Assembly: GCA_903970315.1 (NCBI GenBank)
Contig: CAJCIJ010000262.1
Location: 1 to 5,577 of the forward strand
Direction: 5' to 3'
Length of the DNA: 5,577 bases
DNA from: Actinomycetota bacterium
GTDB taxonomy: Bacteria; Actinomycetota; Thermoleophilia; Solirubrobacterales; Solirubrobacteraceae
The notes under the pieces were generated by a model, which was given only the letters and a program-made list of their open reading frames with translations, made no database searches and was not told the DNA's origin. A program made the translations under genes and the position numbers. Below, in pieces: positions 1 through 5,577 of the stretch (position 1 is the first letter of the stretch; each line of letters starts with the position of its first letter).

Positions 1-1295
1 GACTGCATGTAGAACAGCTGAGCGTCGGAGATCCGGCCGACCGTGGCCTCGTGGGCCACGGTGACGTGCGGGTTCTGGATCTGGATGTCGGGCCAGGTGT
101 CCGAGCGCGAGCGCCCGTCCATCATCAGGCCGTCGCACTGCACGCGCGACTTTGAGCCCTGGGAGTTTGCACCCATCTTCACCAGGCCCCTGTAACCCAT
201 GATCCCGCCGTCCTTGGAGATGGACTTGGCGAGGATATTGGAGGTCGTGTTGGGCGCGTGGTGGATCACCTTGGCGCCGGTGTCCTTGTGCACCTTGCCC
301 GAAGCCACGCCGACGTTGAGGTGGTCGGCGCGGGCGTGCTCACCCAGCAGGTAGGAGCCGGGGTAGAGCATCACGTACTTGGCGCCCATCGACCCGCCGA
401 CCCACTCGACGGTGCCCTCGGCGTCGACCATGGCGCGCTTGGTGTTCAGGTTGTAGACGTCCTTTGACCAGTTCTGCACAGTCGTGTAGCGGGCCTTGGC
501 GCCCTCGTGCACGAAGATCTCGACCACTGCGGAGTGCATCGAGTTGACCGAGTAGGTCTGGGCCGTGCAGCCCTCGATGTAGTTCACATCGGAGCCCTCG
601 TCGGCGATGATCAGGGTGTGCTCGAAGGTGCCCTCGCCGGCGCCCTCCATGCGGAAGTAGGCCTGGAGTGGGAGGTCGACCTTGACGCCCTTGGGCACAT
701 AGACGAACGAGCCGCCCGACCAGACGGCGCCGTGCAGCGCCGAGAACTTGTTGTCCTGCGGCGGCACGCACTTGGTCATGAAGTACTTCTGCACCAGGTC
801 CGGGTACTCGGTGATGGCTGTGTCCATCGAGCAGAACAGGATGCCCTGCTTGCGGTACTCCTCCTTCAGGCCCTCGTATACGGGCTCCTGGCGCCAGACG
901 CCCACGACGCCCGCGAGGTGCTCGCGCTCGGCCTGGGGGATGCCCAGTTGCTCGTAGGTCTGCTTCATGTCCTCCGGAACGTCGTCCCAGGAGTTGAAGC
1001 GACCGGTGGTGGGCGGCGAGTACAGCACCAGGTCATCGAAGTTCAGCTCGTCCAGCGGCACGCCCCACTTGGGCATCGGCTGGCGCTCGAAGATTTCGTA
1101 GGACTTCAGACGCCGCTCGCGCATCCAGTCGGGCTCGTTCTTGACCTTCGAAAGCTCCTGGATGACCTCGCGCGAGACGCCGCGGCGCGCCAGCAACTGG
1201 CCCTGCTCGTCTTCGACGATGGGGCTCTGGGCGGCAACTCTGGAGGCGCGCTTGGCGCCGGTGGTCTTGGTCGGTGAAACGTCAATCGCTGCCAT
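1..1295 (-). CDS. sufB: Fe-S cluster assembly scaffold protein SufB (3' end beyond the window)
   Basis: The first 431 residues of SufB are visible, uninterrupted; the final tens of residues run off the left edge. SufB is the main scaffold subunit of SufBCD, on which sulfur and iron are put together in the cytoplasm. The N-terminal helical part includes EPDWMRERRLKSYEIF. The family stretch LHGAVWSGGSFVYVPKGVKV opens the beta-helix core, followed by YIEGCTAQTYS with C243 and VQNWSKDVYNLNTKR. C387 in SRVQCDG and E416 in VAHEATVGRIS match E. coli C405 and E434, with the same 29-residue spacing; these are the proposed sulfur-accepting and cluster-ligand residues. The last visible residues LFYMQ begin the C-terminal block shared with SufD. 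The ATG at 1295 follows a GAGG at 1302-1305 six nt upstream. Unlike the other genes here it is set apart, 90 nt after sufU, and has its own candidate promoter. The Ala/Thr/Lys-rich first 20 residues are not conserved. Confidence 0.97.
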   Translation of the reverse strand, partial: MAAIDVSPTKTTGAKRASRVAAQSPIVEDEQGQLLARRGVSREVIQELSKVKNEPDWMRERRLKSYEIFERQPMPKWGVPLDELNFDDLVLYSPPTTGRFNSWDDVPEDMKQTYEQLGIPQAEREHLAGVVGVWRQEPVYEGLKEEYRKQGILFCSMDTAITEYPDLVQKYFMTKCVPPQDNKFSALHGAVWSGGSFVYVPKGVKVDLPLQAYFRMEGAGEGTFEHTLIIADEGSDVNYIEGCTAQTYSVNSMHSAVVEIFVHEGAKARYTTVQNWSKDVYNLNTKRAMVDAEGTVEWVGGSMGAKYVMLYPGSYLLGEHARADHLNVGVASGKVHKDTGAKVIHHAPNTTSNILAKSISKDGGIMGYRGLVKMGANSQGSKSRVQCDGLMMDGRSRSDTWPDIQIQNPHVTVAHEATVGRISDAQLFYMQ

Positions 1296-1301
1296 CGAGA
1301 A

Positions 1302-1305
1302 CCTC
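1302..1305 (-). promoter_or_regulatory. Ribosome binding site of sufB
   Basis: GAGG on the minus strand, 6 nt before the ATG at 1295. It supports this start, which also fits the usual SufB N-terminus. The site lies in non-coding DNA, so it is not constrained by an upstream gene. Confidence 0.7.
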
Positions 1306-1345
1306 GCTTGAGTGGATTGTGGCAATCCCGTCCTGCCAGCTAGGA

Positions 1346-1373
1346 ATTGTATCGGGCGCAGCCCACGCGACAA
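1346..1373 (-). promoter_or_regulatory. Candidate sigma-70-type promoter for sufB
   Basis: On the minus strand, TTGTCG (1368-1373) and TACAAT (1346-1351) are separated by 16 nt. The -10 matches the TATAAT consensus at five of six positions and the -35 matches TTGACA at four of six. It sits in the only sizeable intergenic gap of the operon, in a locally AT-richer patch of otherwise GC-rich DNA, and would start transcripts near 1339, about 44 nt before the sufB ATG. The spacer contains a small GGGC-TGC-GCCC palindrome of unknown meaning. This is a sequence match only; sigma factor usage in this organism is unknown. Confidence 0.5.
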
Positions 1374-1385
1374 GGCGCGCGCGGT

Positions 1386-1775
1386 TCAACGCGACTGTTC
1401 GGGCCAGCTGGAGTCCCCGCTGACGGCCCCACGCACGACCTTCAGGCCCAGCAGGGCGCACTTGCGGCGGGTCGCAGAGATTGGGATACCGAGCAGATCG
1501 AGCATCCAGTCGGCGTCCAGGGTGGCCGCTTCGGTCAGCTCCATGCCCTTGAGCTCCTCGGAGGCGATTGAGGCTGCGGCCTGCGAGATTGCGCATCCGT
1601 GGCCGTAGAAGCGCAGGTCCTCGATGCGGCCGTCGGCCACGCGGATGTGCACGCCCAGCTCGTCGCCGCACAGCGGGTTGTGCTCGGCGCGCTCGAGGTC
1701 GTGCGGCTCCAGCTCGCCGAAGTTTCGCGGGCGCTTGTAGTGGTCGAGGATGTGGTCGCGGTAAAGGTCGTCCAT
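1386..1775 (-). CDS. sufU: SufU-family sulfur-transfer / scaffold protein, short form lacking the usual insertion
   Basis: A 129-residue IscU/SufU-fold protein. In SUF systems SufU holds zinc and accepts the persulfide sulfur from SufS, passing it toward SufBCD. The N-terminus MDDLYRDHILDHYKRPRNFG is a textbook SufU opening. The metal and sulfur-transfer residues are present: C36 and D38 in NPLCGDEL, C61 in GHGCAISQAAAS, and C106 in RRKCALLGLKVVRGAV. Lysine, not the IscU histidine, precedes the last cysteine, and the IscU LPPVK motif is absent, so this is SufU-like. However, C61 and C106 are only 45 residues apart, compared with about 62 in Bacillus subtilis SufU, so the characteristic insertion of roughly 18-21 residues is missing. 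The ATG at 1775 is 10 nt after the sufS stop, with an AGGG at 1784-1787 eight nt upstream. An upstream TTG at 1796 would add seven non-conserved residues and is less likely. Its direct neighbour sufS is its expected partner. Confidence 0.94.
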   Translation of the reverse strand: MDDLYRDHILDHYKRPRNFGELEPHDLERAEHNPLCGDELGVHIRVADGRIEDLRFYGHGCAISQAAASIASEELKGMELTEAATLDADWMLDLLGIPISATRRKCALLGLKVVRGAVSGDSSWPEQSR

Positions 1776-1785
1776 GCCGGCTGCC

Positions 1786-3048
1786 CTAATCCTCAAAGAC
1801 GGCGCGGCCGGCGACCAGGGCGTCGATCAGGGCGTCGATCTCCCACGCCTCGGTGTAGATGCCCACGCTGGCCCGCGCAGTTGCTGCCAAGCCCAACCGG
1901 CGCATCAGCGGCTGGGCGCAGTGATGGCCGGCACGTATGCACACCCCTGCGCGGCCGGCAAGCTCGGCGATGTCGTGGGGGTGCATGCCGTCGATCGTGA
2001 ACGCCGCAAGGCCGCTGCGCGCGCCGGCGTCCTGCGGGCCCACGACGGTTAGGCCTGGGATCTCGGCCAAGCGGGTGAGCATGTAGCCCGTCAGTGCGCG
2101 CTCGTGATCGCGCACGCGCTCCATCCCAACGGCGCTCAGGTAGTCCACGGCAGCCCCCAGGCCAACGGCCTCGGCGATCGCGGGCGTGCCCGCCTCGAAC
2201 TTGTACGGCAGCTCGTTCCAGGTGGCGCTGAAGAGGTCCACCGAGGCGATCATGTCGCCTCCTGTCATGAATGGCTGCATCGCCTCCATGACGTCGGTGC
2301 GCCCGTGCAGCACGCCTATTCCGGTGGGCCCAACGGCCTTGTGTCCCGTCCACCCGTAGAAGTCGGCGCCAAGCGTTGCCACGTCCACTGGCATGTGGGG
2401 CACCGCCTGGGCGCCGTCTACGAAGGAGATCGCGCCCGCAGTGCGGATGCGCTGGGTGATGTCGGCTACCGGGTTGATCGTGCCCAGCACGTTTGAGACG
2501 TGAGTGAAGGAGACCAGCTTGACGTCGCCGCGGTCAAGCTCGTCCTGGAGGGCCTCCAAAGAGAGTTGACCGTGCTCGTCGATCGCCAGGTAGCGCAGCT
2601 CGGCGCCACGTTCGGTGCAGAGCATCTGCCACGGGACCACGTTTGCGTGGTGCTCCATCTCGGTGATCAGCACCGCGTCGCCGGGTCCGATGTTGGCGCG
2701 TCCCCAGGAGGCCGCCACGAGGTTGATCGCCTCGGTCACATTCCTCGTGAACACGGTGGTCCACTGCGGCGCCTGGGAGCCCGTGAACGCCGCAATGCGC
2801 GTGCGGGCGCCCTCGTAGGCCGCGTCTGACTCCGCCGCCAGCGGGTAGACACCGCGATGGACGTTGGCGTTGTGGTGGCGCATGTAGTCGGCCACCGCAT
2901 CGATGACGGCGTTGGGCTTCTGCGAGGTCGCAGCCGAATCCAGGTAGATCAGCGGCTTGCCGCCCAGCCGGCGCCCCAGGATCGGAAAGTCCTGGCGCAC
3001 CGCCAGCGACGCGCCCGCCGGCGCCAGGCCACTAACGGCCTGCGGCAT
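1786..3048 (-). CDS. sufS: SufS-type (group II) cysteine desulfurase
   Basis: A 420-residue PLP-dependent class V aminotransferase-fold enzyme. It converts L-cysteine to L-alanine, leaving a persulfide on its catalytic cysteine for transfer to SufU. Visible residues: LDSAATSQKP near the N-terminus (36-45), EMEHHANVVPW (130-140, H134 stacking on PLP), HVSNVLGTINP (183-193), D211 and Q214 in VDGAQA, the PLP Schiff-base lysine K237 in TGHKAVGPTGIGVLHGR, the catalytic C377 in IRAGHHCAQPLM, and R392 in TARAS, expected to bind the substrate carboxylate. RAGHHCAQPLM is the SufS/group II form, distinct from IscS/NifS. The ATG at 3048 is chosen over the frame's more upstream ATG because that would run 48 Arg-rich non-homologous residues deep into sufD. 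A GGAG at 3059-3062 lies 10 nt before it, and it overlaps the sufD stop by 17 nt. The C-terminus carries a small in-frame duplication (IDALIDAL, residues 404-411). Confidence 0.96.
   Translation of the reverse strand: MPQAVSGLAPAGASLAVRQDFPILGRRLGGKPLIYLDSAATSQKPNAVIDAVADYMRHHNANVHRGVYPLAAESDAAYEGARTRIAAFTGSQAPQWTTVFTRNVTEAINLVAASWGRANIGPGDAVLITEMEHHANVVPWQMLCTERGAELRYLAIDEHGQLSLEALQDELDRGDVKLVSFTHVSNVLGTINPVADITQRIRTAGAISFVDGAQAVPHMPVDVATLGADFYGWTGHKAVGPTGIGVLHGRTDVMEAMQPFMTGGDMIASVDLFSATWNELPYKFEAGTPAIAEAVGLGAAVDYLSAVGMERVRDHERALTGYMLTRLAEIPGLTVVGPQDAGARSGLAAFTIDGMHPHDIAELAGRAGVCIRAGHHCAQPLMRRLGLAATARASVGIYTEAWEIDALIDALVAGRAVFED
1817..1840. repeat. 12-bp perfect tandem duplication inside the sufS 3' end
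   Basis: The unit AGGGCGTCGATC occurs twice back to back (1817-1828 and 1829-1840, plus strand). It is in frame and encodes IDAL-IDAL, residues 404-411 of SufS, in the C-terminal helix. It may be a recent slippage duplication or simply helical Ile/Leu/Ala repetition with the same codons. Confidence 0.8.
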
Positions 3049-4462
3049 ACGCCTCGATCTCCGCGCGCGCCGCCGCCAGCTTCTCGGCGATCTTGGCGCG
3101 CACGACGCCTTCCAGGGGCTCGTCTGCCAGCTCGCCAAGCACGGGCTCAAAGAACCCTTCCACGAGCACCCGCACCGCCGCCGTCCGGTCAAGGCCGCGG
3201 CTCTGCATGTAGAAGATCACGTCCTCGTCGAGCTCGCCCACAGAGCCGCCGTGGGAGGCCGAGACATCGTCGGCGGAGACGAGCACCGAGGGGATCGCGT
3301 CGATGCGCGCTTTGGGCGAGAGCATCACCGTGTGAATCTGCAGGTAGGTGTGGCTCTGCTGCGCGCCGGGGTTGATCTTGATCAGACCCTCCATGCTCGC
3401 GCGCGCCGACCCCGACGCCGCTCCGCGCCAGTGCACGTCGCCGCCGGATGGGCCCACCTCGTGCAGGTCCACCGCAAACATGTCGAACATCTCGGCGTCC
3501 TCGGCAAAGAAGATGCCGCGGAATGCCATGTCGCCTCCGGGCTCGGTGACGGCGAGCTCCAGGTGCTGGCGCACCAGATGGCCGCCCAACAGTGCGGGCA
3601 GCCAATGGCAGAAGGCATCGCGGCCGACGGCCACCACGCGTGTGGTGGCGTCGTACACCTCTCCCGGGCCAAGGTCCTGGAAGTGGGCAAGCCGGCAGCG
3701 CGCGCCGTCTGAGAGGTACATCTCAAAGCCCTCGGTGTGCAGCGCCTGGCCCTCGAAGTCCTCCGCCAGCGTGTACTCGTGGACTGCAAACTCGCTTGCC
3801 CGATCACCCACGATGAGCACGCGGGCATGCTGAGCCGACCCTGCCGAGCCGAGTACCGAGACGATCTCAAAGGGGTCCTCGATGACCACCCCGGCGGGGA
3901 CGTGCAGGAACGCTCCGCCGGTCCACAGCGCCGCGTTTGCCGCCTCAAGCTTGTTGCGGTCCGAGGTCAGGCGCTGGGAGTAGTGGCGGTGAAAGGCCTC
4001 TGAACCCTCGGCGGCGGCCTGCTCCAGCGAACACAGGCGCACGCCCTGGGCGCTCGCCGACTCGGCCAGCTCCACCGAGATCACCGAGCCGTCGAGCTGC
4101 ACGATCCGACCGGCGCGGGCACGTTCGGGCAGACGCTTTGCGGCGGCCTGCGGTAGCGGCACATCTGCGCCGTCTGCTGCGGCCGGCTCGTGGTGGTGCA
4201 CCTCCAGGGCCGCCAGATCCAGGGGCGCAAAGCTCGTCGTCCAGAACCCCGACCGGCGCCACACGGGCAGTTCGGCCGCCTCGTAGGAGGACAGCGCCTG
4301 CTCACGTAGCGCCGCAAGCAGCGACGCGGCGTCGCCCACAGGCGCGCTCTCAGGCAGGGCAGTGCGCGCCGAGGCCCCGGCAAGCGGCGCATACAGCGTG
4401 GCCTCGCGGTGGCGCGGCGGCCTGGTGGCGGTCTCTGTGTCGGCGCTAGACAACGGCGCCAT
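3032..4462 (-). CDS. sufD: Fe-S cluster assembly scaffold protein SufD
   Basis: A 476-residue SufBD-family protein, about 50 residues longer than E. coli SufD (423). It pairs with SufB on top of a SufC dimer to form the cytoplasmic scaffold. Residues 1-30 are a poorly conserved Pro/Arg/Thr-rich leader; about 40-160 is the alpha-helical N-terminal domain; about 175-430 is the beta-helix core with family stretches such as GGAFLHVPAGVVIEDP (182-197) and SHTYLQIHTVMLSPKARID (370-388); the rest is the C-terminal helical domain. H404, in SADDVSASHGG, aligns with the E. coli SufD histidine (H360) held to help form the nascent-cluster site with SufB. The cysteine two residues before it in E. coli is alanine here. 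The start at 4462 is inferred: it overlaps the sufC stop by 17 nt and has an AGGA only 2 nt upstream, so translation probably relies on coupling to sufC. The TTG at residue 4 is a less likely alternative. Its stop overlaps the sufS start by 17 nt. Confidence 0.93.
   Translation of the reverse strand: MAPLSSADTETATRPPRHREATLYAPLAGASARTALPESAPVGDAASLLAALREQALSSYEAAELPVWRRSGFWTTSFAPLDLAALEVHHHEPAAADGADVPLPQAAAKRLPERARAGRIVQLDGSVISVELAESASAQGVRLCSLEQAAAEGSEAFHRHYSQRLTSDRNKLEAANAALWTGGAFLHVPAGVVIEDPFEIVSVLGSAGSAQHARVLIVGDRASEFAVHEYTLAEDFEGQALHTEGFEMYLSDGARCRLAHFQDLGPGEVYDATTRVVAVGRDAFCHWLPALLGGHLVRQHLELAVTEPGGDMAFRGIFFAEDAEMFDMFAVDLHEVGPSGGDVHWRGAASGSARASMEGLIKINPGAQQSHTYLQIHTVMLSPKARIDAIPSVLVSADDVSASHGGSVGELDEDVIFYMQSRGLDRTAAVRVLVEGFFEPVLGELADEPLEGVVRAKIAEKLAAARAEIEAYAAGR
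3059..3062 (-). promoter_or_regulatory. Ribosome binding site deciding the sufS start
   Basis: GGAG on the minus strand inside the sufD 3' end, 10 nt before the ATG at 3048. The same motif at the same distance precedes sufC (5212-5215 before 5201). It favours the overlapping ATG at 3048 over the in-frame GTG at 3000. Confidence 0.55.
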
Positions 4463-5201
4463 GTTCCTGGCGGATCTGGTCGTAGCCCTCGCGCTCCAGC
4501 CGTTCCACGAGCTCTTCGCCGCCCTCAAGGACGATCCGTCCGTCGAGCATCACGTGCACGAACTGGGGCGTGACGTAGTGAAAGATGCGCTGGTAGTGGG
4601 TGATGATCAGCGCCCCAAGGCCTTGGCTTTTGTGCAGCTTGGCCACTCCCTCGGCGACGGTGCGAAGCGCGTCAATGTCAAGGCCCGAATCGGTCTCGTC
4701 CAGGATCGCGATATCCGGTGCCAGCATCGCCATCTGCAGGATCTCGGCGCGCTTTTTCTCACCGCCGGAGAAGCCGTCGTTGAGCGGCCGCGAGGTGAAG
4801 CTGCGGTCAACGTCCAGGAGCGCCACGGCCGTTTCGAGCTGCCCGCGGAACTCCTTGACGCCGATGGGCTCGTCGCGCTTGGCGTTGATGGCCATGCGCA
4901 GGAAGTTTGCGATCGACACGCCCGGGATCGCGACGGGGTACTGGAACGCCAGAAACAGACCCGCCTTGGCGCGCTCGTGCGGCTCGGCCTCGGTTATGTC
5001 CTGGCCCGCGAAGATGATCGCGCCCTGTGTGATCTCATAGCCGGGGTGGCCCAGCAGGGTGTTGGCCAGCGTTGACTTGCCGGACCCGTTGGGGCCCATG
5101 AGCGCGTGGATCTCGCCCTTGTCGATGCTCAGATCGACCCCCTTGAGAATCTCAAGGTCCTCGTGGCGAACGTGCAAGTCGCGGATCTCAAGCTCTGCCA
5201 T
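4446..5201 (-). CDS. sufC: Fe-S cluster assembly ATPase SufC
   Basis: A 251-residue ABC-type ATPase, the usual SufC length. It is a soluble cytoplasmic ATPase that binds SufB and SufD and uses ATP hydrolysis to remodel the SufBCD scaffold during cluster assembly; it is not a transporter. Visible motifs, in order: Walker A GPNGSGKST at residues 36-44 (K42), Q-loop Q87 in the SufC-typical FLAFQYP stretch, ABC signature FSGGEKKR at 144-151, Walker B ending ILDETDSGLD at 166-175 (E169 catalytic), and switch H202 in ITHYQRI. The EKKR after the signature and the DETDSGLD D-loop are specific to SufC among ABC ATPases. The ATG at 5201 is chosen because the family begins M-x-x-L-x-I-x-D-L-x-V there and a GGAG at 5212-5215 sits 10 nt upstream. 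The longer reading frame upstream overlaps the regulator and is spurious. It starts 5 nt after the regulator stop and overlaps sufD by 17 nt. Confidence 0.97.
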   Translation of the reverse strand: MAELEIRDLHVRHEDLEILKGVDLSIDKGEIHALMGPNGSGKSTLANTLLGHPGYEITQGAIIFAGQDITEAEPHERAKAGLFLAFQYPVAIPGVSIANFLRMAINAKRDEPIGVKEFRGQLETAVALLDVDRSFTSRPLNDGFSGGEKKRAEILQMAMLAPDIAILDETDSGLDIDALRTVAEGVAKLHKSQGLGALIITHYQRIFHYVTPQFVHVMLDGRIVLEGGEELVERLEREGYDQIRQEHGAVV

Positions 5202-5206
5202 TCGTT

Positions 5207-5577
5207 CTACGCTCCAGTGGCCAGCGCGCGGCGCTTGGCCTTCGTCGTGGTTGCGGCCGCCGTTCGGGGCGCCTTGGGCGCCCGGGCCCGCCTTCGGTCT
5301 GCCGACACCGGCTGCGCGATCTCGTCGATCGCAACCGGCGCACCGGGCGCCGCCAGGATGTCGGCCAGTGTGGTCTGCATGAGCGTGCGCACGATCGAGG
5401 TGCGCACCCTGGTCCAAAGCAGCTTGGTGGGGCACGCGTGTGAGGAGTCCGACTCGCGCGAACACGACACCGTGCCGTCGTCCTGGAGGGTGATGCACTC
5501 GATCGGTGCAATCGAGCCCTCCAGTGCCTCGATGATTTCGGCCATCGTGATCTGAGCGGCGGGCCGCGCCAGCAGGT
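5207..5577 (-). CDS. Rrf2-family transcriptional regulator, probable Fe-S sensor of the suf operon (5' end beyond the window)
   Basis: Only the C-terminal 122 residues are visible; the N-terminal winged helix lies past the right edge. The first visible residues read LLARPAAQITMAEIIEALEG, matching the wing end and dimerisation-helix start of Rrf2 proteins (compare the family pattern L-A-R-P-x-x-x-I-T-x-x-x-I-x-x-x-x-EG), so the ATG at 5545 is internal and not the start. The sensor region follows, with three cysteines encoded at 5495-5497, 5462-5464 and 5432-5434 (C-X10-C-X9-C), then a long helix beginning near LLWTRVRTSIVRTL. IscR, NsrR and RsrR bind a 2Fe-2S or 4Fe-4S cluster through this region; that this protein does so is inferred. 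The last 32 residues form an Ala/Arg/Lys-rich tail with ten basic residues, absent from typical Rrf2 proteins. The stop lies 5 nt before sufC, so the two are very likely cotranscribed and autoregulated. IscR-like or SufR-like naming cannot be decided here. Confidence 0.85.
   Translation of the reverse strand, partial: LLARPAAQITMAEIIEALEGSIAPIECITLQDDGTVSCSRESDSSHACPTKLLWTRVRTSIVRTLMQTTLADILAAPGAPVAIDEIAQPVSADRRRARAPKAPRTAAATTTKAKRRALATGA
5212..5215 (-). promoter_or_regulatory. Ribosome binding site of sufC
   Basis: GGAG on the minus strand, inside the last codons of the regulator gene and 10 nt before the sufC ATG at 5201. Its position implies that sufC translation starts as ribosomes finish the regulator. 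Confidence 0.6.

Noticed and set aside
507..1277. A 256-codon open frame on the plus strand
   Set aside because: It is antisense to sufB, whose reading frame is continuous and strongly conserved. The product is rich in Val, Leu, His and Gly with no recognisable domain, typical of frames opposite GC-rich genes.
1353..1363. GGGC-TGC-GCCC palindrome before sufB as a terminator
   Set aside because: Only a 4-bp stem with no T-run after it; it sits in the spacer of the candidate promoter and could equally be chance in GC-rich DNA.
1282..1671. A small minus-strand gene between sufU and sufB
   Set aside because: The frame mostly overlaps sufU out of frame, has an Arg-rich composition and no conserved motif; the gap is better explained as a regulatory region.
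1793..2353. A 186-codon open frame on the minus strand
   Set aside because: Lies out of frame inside sufS and is Arg-rich; the sufS frame carries the K237 and C377 motifs.
3203..3214. A 12-base sequence in sufD also found at 3-14 in sufB, considered as a dispersed repeat
   Set aside because: Both copies encode FYMQ in the homologous C-terminal block of the paralogs SufB and SufD, so shared ancestry explains it.
2957..3712. A 251-codon open frame on the plus strand
   Set aside because: Antisense to sufD and the sufS start; no family resemblance, and explained by GC-rich third positions on the other strand.
4362..5075. A 237-codon open frame on the plus strand
   Set aside because: Antisense to sufC and the sufD 5' end; SufC motifs on the minus strand account for this DNA.
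5202..5498. N-terminal extension of SufC by 99 residues
   Set aside because: This part overlaps the Rrf2 gene in another frame, shows no SufC homology, and the ATG at 5201 has a good ribosome binding site.

Overview
The window is one compact iron-sulfur cluster assembly (SUF) operon read entirely from the minus strand. In transcription order, from the right edge to the left edge, it holds the 3' part of an Rrf2-family regulator, then sufC, sufD, sufS, sufU and sufB. The regulator is cut by the right edge (its helix-turn-helix is outside) and sufB by the left edge (431 residues visible, with only its C-terminal tail missing).

The DNA is strongly GC-rich with GC-rich third codon positions, so many long antisense and out-of-frame ORFs appear; none looks like a protein. 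The organism is a bacterium. High GC together with a SufU scaffold would fit an actinobacterial-type lineage (for example Thermoleophilia or a relative) or a high-GC Chloroflexota-like group, but this is inference. The order C-D-S-U-B is that of Bacillus-type (Firmicutes) operons. Streptomyces and Mycobacterium use a B-D-C-S-U order behind a different regulator.

Layout: Rrf2 regulator (5207-5577, partial); 5-nt gap; sufC ATPase (4446-5201); 17-nt overlap; sufD scaffold (3032-4462); 17-nt overlap; sufS cysteine desulfurase (1786-3048); 10-nt gap; sufU (1386-1775); 90-nt gap with a candidate internal promoter; sufB scaffold (1-1295, partial). There is no gene-free stretch longer than 90 nt, and no RNA gene, mobile element or CRISPR array.

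How it works together: SufS takes sulfur from cysteine as a persulfide, SufU accepts and relays it, and a SufB-SufC-SufD complex assembles the cluster, driven by SufC ATP hydrolysis. The key residues are present: SufS K237 and C377; SufU C36, D38, C61 and C106; SufC Walker A/B and signature; SufB C387 and E416; SufD H404. The upstream Rrf2 protein has three cysteines in its sensor region and probably adjusts the operon to Fe-S status.

This is a recognisable, apparently functional SUF locus, not a new system. The points most worth a second look are the short SufU lacking the usual insertion, the wide cysteine spacing and basic tail of the Rrf2 protein, the likely separate promoter before sufB, and the two identical 17-nt gene overlaps.
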